The notes under the pieces were generated by a model. The model did no database searches. It was given only the letters and a program-made list of their open reading frames with translations, and was not told where the DNA came from. The position numbers and the translations under genes are program-made. Positions 61,428 to 64,000 of a stretch of 64,000 nucleotides of DNA are shown here, in pieces (position 1 is the first letter of the stretch; every line of letters starts with the position of its first letter). The DNA comes from Fibrobacter sp. (GTDB lineage Bacteria; Fibrobacterota; Fibrobacteria; Fibrobacterales; Fibrobacteraceae): NCBI GenBank assembly GCA_024398965.1, contig JAKSIF010000008.1, positions 1-64,000 on the forward strand, given 5' to 3'.

Positions 61428-61725
61428 ATGGCTGTTCATTTTGTGCTGGATGTTGTTTTTCGGGACTTGTTTCGCTGCAAATCTTCTGAATGAATTGAGT
61501 GATGAAGAAATGACGGAACTTCAGGAACTTATTAAACAGCCTCCTCCAGGCCCTTGTCATGGCGTTGTTTATGTTGAGGAATGCATTCGCTGGGTTAACG
61601 ATTCCACAAACGTCAAAAAGGAAAAACATCCTGATTACAAGTGGGAGGTGTGGCGTCAATGTTGCGATGATATTCGTGATTCCATTGATGCTACGAAACC
61701 TAAGCGAAAGAAAAAGCGAAAATAG
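61408..61725 (+). CDS. Small exported Cys-containing protein
   Basis: 105 aa. Signal peptide (residues 1-22, CFA-ANLL). Mature part is short, acidic then basic, with four Cys (PCHGVVYVEECIRW, QCCDD) that could form two disulphides, and a C-terminal KPKRKKKRK basic tail. A basic C-terminus is seen in several Fibrobacter secreted proteins. AGAGG is 4-5 nt before ATG 61408; ATG 61414 is an alternative. Function unknown. Confidence 0.6.
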   Translation: MIMLKNRWLFILCWMLFFGTCFAANLLNELSDEEMTELQELIKQPPPGPCHGVVYVEECIRWVNDSTNVKKEKHPDYKWEVWRQCCDDIRDSIDATKPKRKKKRK

Positions 61726-61791
61726 ATTGCTGGCTAAAAATATCCCCCGACTCCCTCACAGTCATCGGAGAATTCTTTTCAGAGTAGAAAA

Positions 61792-61819
61792 TTTCTGAAC
61801 GAAATAAATATTTCAGAAA
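61792..61819 (-). terminator. Weak terminator-like hairpin after the toxin gene
   Basis: TTTCTGAA / TTCAGAAA arms, 12-nt loop, TTTTC on the minus strand; 30 nt after the toxin stop codon. Confidence 0.45.
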
Positions 61820-61848
61820 ATGTTAATTTACTTGCGAAAGGAATACTG

Positions 61849-62189
61849 TTATGGTCTGGCTTTATAGTTTGCTTGCGGTTCGTTCAACAAAGATGGAACA
61901 TCTTGACCGACATAAAATACTCGCAAGACCACGACCTGTATTTTTTGTACTACGTAAAAGATATTGTAATTGCCTTCGTTCATTTTTCGAACGCCACGAC
62001 TTTGCCAAGGCTCTTCCGCATATATTGGGTATCGTTCCGGAAAAACAGATAGTCCCAGAATAGAATCCTGTAACTTTTTCAAAATTTTTTGTGCTGCAAC
62101 AGGAGCATTCAAGGAATTGCATATATAATCTGCGATTCCCTCTAAGTCGTTTTTTTTGCGTTATCGGAGACCAGAACCTGGTAGCTCAT
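61849..62189 (-). pseudogene. ParE/RelE-type toxin, frameshifted at an A8 tract
   Basis: ATG at 62189 overlaps the antitoxin stop (ATGA). Translation gives MSYQVLVSDNAKK, then an A8 run (62150-62157) shifts the frame and a TAG follows at 62144. With one more A the frame joins NDLEGIADYICNSLNAP...FPERYPIY...NYNIFYVV, a complete ParE-like protein of about 113 aa. So a single missing A separates the start from the body. It may be dead, a sequencing error, or expressed by slippage or phase variation at the A-run. Confidence 0.8.
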
Positions 62190-62488
62190 ACATGGTATTT
62201 TTTCTTGATGTCAGAAAAAACGGCGGCAGCGGGAGTCATGCGACCGGCCTTCATGTCTGCATAGCCTTTTTCTAGTTCAGCATCGAATTCCGCCTTGGAC
62301 AATCTGGACTCATCAACAGGTCGTTTGGGTAACTTCACCTCAAAAGGCAGTCCCTGTTGCAAAATAATTTGCTTGTAAAACATGTTGATGGCGTTGGACA
62401 CAGGAATCCCTAAAGCGTCCAAGATGCTTTCGGCTTCTTTCTTGACTTCGGGCTCAATACGAGCATAAAGGTTAGCACTTTTTGTCAT
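62186..62488 (-). CDS. RelB/DinJ-family antitoxin
   Basis: 100 aa. N-terminal ribbon-helix-helix (SANLYARIEPEVKKEAESIL, then DALGIPVSNAINMFYKQII) followed by a toxin-binding tail (SRLSKAEFDAELEKGY). Overlaps the toxin start by 4 nt. A 14-bp perfect palindrome and a TATATT box sit directly upstream, and there is no Shine-Dalgarno site. Confidence 0.88.
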   Translation of the reverse strand: MTKSANLYARIEPEVKKEAESILDALGIPVSNAINMFYKQIILQQGLPFEVKLPKRPVDESRLSKAEFDAELEKGYADMKAGRMTPAAAVFSDIKKKYHV

Positions 62489-62494
62489 ATCTTA

Positions 62495-62518
62495 AATATA
62501 TAAATTTGTGCGCACAAA
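62495..62518 (-). promoter_or_regulatory. Antitoxin promoter with palindromic operator
   Basis: TATATT at 62495-62500 is 6 nt before the ATG. TTTGTGC/GCACAAA, a perfect palindrome at 62505-62518, lies in the spacer between -10 and -35. RelB-type antitoxins bind such sites and repress their own operon; here that is inferred. Confidence 0.6.
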
Positions 62519-62587
62519 CGCAATACATTTGTTTTTGGTTGAAAATTTTCCTTGAACAGCAAAAACCAGCAGCCTAGGTCGACAAAG

Positions 62588-62615
62588 AAACCGCCCGGAT
62601 TTCTCCGAGCGGTTT
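62588..62615 (-). terminator. Terminator between cysS and the toxin-antitoxin operon
   Basis: 12 continuous pairs AAACCGCTCGGA / TCCGGGCGGTTT (one G-T) around a GAAA tetraloop on the minus strand; U-run is short (CTTTG), stronger in the plus direction (TTTTCTTT). Confidence 0.7.
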
Positions 62616-62646
62616 TCTTTAAGCTTTATCCTTTAACCTTTACGCT

Positions 62647-64000
62647 TTATTCCTTCACGCTCCAGGTGGTGCCTTCCTTGCTGTCCTTGATCACGATGTT
62701 CATGGCGGCAAGTTCGTCGCGGATGCGGTCGCTTTCGGCCCAGTTCTTGTTTGCGCGGGCTTCCTTGCGGAGGGCGAGAAGTTCTTCTACCTTGGCGACG
62801 TCAACGCCAGCGGCACCTTCGTCAGCCTTCTTCTTGTAATCCTGACGGGGTTCGTCCAGCTTCAGGCCAAAGACCTTGTCCATGTCCAGAACGAGGGCTG
62901 CCTTTTCGCCGTCGTCGATGTCGGACTTCAGCATGGTATTGAGGATACCGAGAGCGCGGGGCATGTTCAGGTCGTCACCGATGGCGGTCTTGAATTCTTC
63001 CTGGAAGGCCTTGGCGGCTTCGCTTGTAATTGCAGTTGCCTTGCCGATGAGGGCGTCGGTCTTCTTGTGCAGGCTCTTGAGGCCTTCCTTGGCGCCTTCC
63101 AGAGCTTCCCAGGTGAAGTTCAGGTAGTTGCGGTAGTGGCTGCCCACTGCGAAGAAGCGGTAATCCAGCGGATTGAAGCCGCGGTCTACCAACAGGTCAA
63201 CGGTAAGGAATTCGCCGCTGGACTTGCTCATCTTGCCGAATGTTGTGGCGGTGGTGCCGTCTTCCAGCTTTTCTTCGCTGGCGGTACGGAGGAATTCTCC
63301 GTGCATCCAGAAGCGGGAGAACTGAACGCCGTTGGCGCATTCGCTCTGTGCAATTTCGTTAGTGTGGTGGACGCGGATGTGGTCGGTACCGCCGCAGTGA
63401 ATGTCCAAGGTGGGGCCGTTGTACTTCATGGCCATGGCGGAGCATTCCACATGCCAGCCCGGGAAGCCTACGCCCCAGGGGGAATCCCATTCCATGGCGC
63501 GCTTCTTGTCGGTGGGACTGAACTTCCAGAGAGCGAAGTCGGTAGCGGCACGCTTTTCGCCCATGTCGATACGGCTGCCCTTGCGGAGGTTTTCAACGTC
63601 CAGGCGGGCGAAGTCGGCGTAACGGGGGAACTTGAGGCTATCGAAGTAGATGCCGTCGGAAGTGCGGTAGGTAAAGCCCTTTTCTTCCAGGGTCTTCACC
63701 AGGTCAATCTGTTCCTGGATGTGCTGGGTGGCGGGAGTCCAGCGGGTGGGTTCCTGAATGTTCAGACGATGCCAGTCGTTCATGAAGGCGTCGGTGTAGA
63801 ACTTGGCGATATCCCAGACGGACTTGCCTTCGCGGGCGGCGCCCTTTTCCATCTTGTCGTCTCCGGAGTCGCCATCGCTAGTGAGGTGGCCTACGTCGGT
63901 GATGTTCACGATGTGGTTCACCTTGTAGCCGTAGTAGTTCAAGGTGCGGACCAGGAAGTCTTCAAAAATGTAGGTGCGGAGGTTGCCGATGTGGGCGAAG
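62647..64000 (-). CDS. cysS: Cysteinyl-tRNA synthetase (5' part outside window)
   Basis: Frame open to the window edge: HIGNLRTYIFEDFLVRT precedes YYGYKVNHIVNITDVGHLTSDGD. The class-I signature KMSKSSGEF and the zinc-site region GWHVECSAMAM ... GGTDH are present, with the helical anticodon-binding C-terminus. It charges tRNA-Cys. The N-terminal portion, with the CGPTVY-type HIGH region, is partly missing. Confidence 0.95.
   Translation of the reverse strand, partial: FAHIGNLRTYIFEDFLVRTLNYYGYKVNHIVNITDVGHLTSDGDSGDDKMEKGAAREGKSVWDIAKFYTDAFMNDWHRLNIQEPTRWTPATQHIQEQIDLVKTLEEKGFTYRTSDGIYFDSLKFPRYADFARLDVENLRKGSRIDMGEKRAATDFALWKFSPTDKKRAMEWDSPWGVGFPGWHVECSAMAMKYNGPTLDIHCGGTDHIRVHHTNEIAQSECANGVQFSRFWMHGEFLRTASEEKLEDGTTATTFGKMSKSSGEFLTVDLLVDRGFNPLDYRFFAVGSHYRNYLNFTWEALEGAKEGLKSLHKKTDALIGKATAITSEAAKAFQEEFKTAIGDDLNMPRALGILNTMLKSDIDDGEKAALVLDMDKVFGLKLDEPRQDYKKKADEGAAGVDVAKVEELLALRKEARANKNWAESDRIRDELAAMNIVIKDSKEGTTWSVKE

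Overview
The window looks like chromosome of a Fibrobacter species (Fibrobacterota, anaerobic fibre degraders). The main pointers are two lipoproteins with the Fibrobacter-type paralogous domain (TIGR02145 / FISUCC), many Gram-negative outer-membrane and lipoprotein genes, cellulose-binding-like modules, a carboxyltransferase of the succinate/oxaloacetate type, and a menaquinone-type ubiE-ubiX-ubiA cluster. Assignments rest on reading motifs by eye; no database search was run.

Layout. 0-4.4 kb: a proton-driven energy-transduction operon (ExbB-like, two ExbD-like proteins, a TonB/AgmX-like protein), then an outer-membrane protein. 4.5-10.4 kb: a small lipoprotein and the cell-elongation operon mreB-mreC-mreD-mrdA-rodA with overlapping genes. 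10.5-15.5 kb: comF, tRNA-Ser, a GAF/HD-GYP phosphodiesterase, tRNA-Phe and a large CotH/lamin-tail lipoprotein. 15.6-18.1 kb: ubiE/menG, ubiX, a ubiA-type prenyltransferase and a small membrane protein. 18.1-21.5 kb (minus): cdaR/ybbR-tsaD and an unknown exported protein with birA. 21.5-27.1 kb: ftsX, an envC-like activator, holB, recJ and a TonB-C-like protein. 27.1-29.4 kb: a small gene behind tRNA-Leu, and an oadA/pycB-like carboxyltransferase. 29.5-39.6 kb (minus): an outer-membrane lipoprotein, a two-gene operon for a secreted alpha/beta-hydrolase and its partner, gpmI, a lipoprotein and uvrB.

39.6-53.7 kb is an accessory island, visibly more A+T-rich in codon choice. It is bracketed by a 332-bp direct repeat of the uvrB 5' end: the intact gene on the left and a truncated copy on the right, 9 mismatches, of which only one changes an amino acid. 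Inside are two inverted FISUCC lipoprotein genes around a very large surface-protein gene. That gene is a 743-codon lipase-like N-terminal part followed in the same reading frame, after one TGA, by a 3068-codon part ending in Ig-like, LamG-like, carbohydrate-binding and two CBM3-like modules plus a sorting-type tail. Together it would be about 3815 codons. A LolA-like gene closes the island.

53.7-64 kb: lipoprotein, acyltransferase-3, metallo-beta-lactamase-fold hydrolase, DUF2334 deacetylase-like protein, acyl-CoA ligase, fabF, an Rpn-type nuclease, small secreted genes, a RelB/ParE-type toxin-antitoxin pair whose toxin is frameshifted at an A8 tract, and the 3' part of cysS.

Two wider patterns: three tRNA genes have near-canonical -35/-10 promoters and their own terminators; and five protein genes start only 6-7 nt after a TATATT box without a Shine-Dalgarno site, which suggests leaderless mRNAs. 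The strongest candidates for something undescribed are the split giant adhesin and the uvrB-flanked island that carries it.
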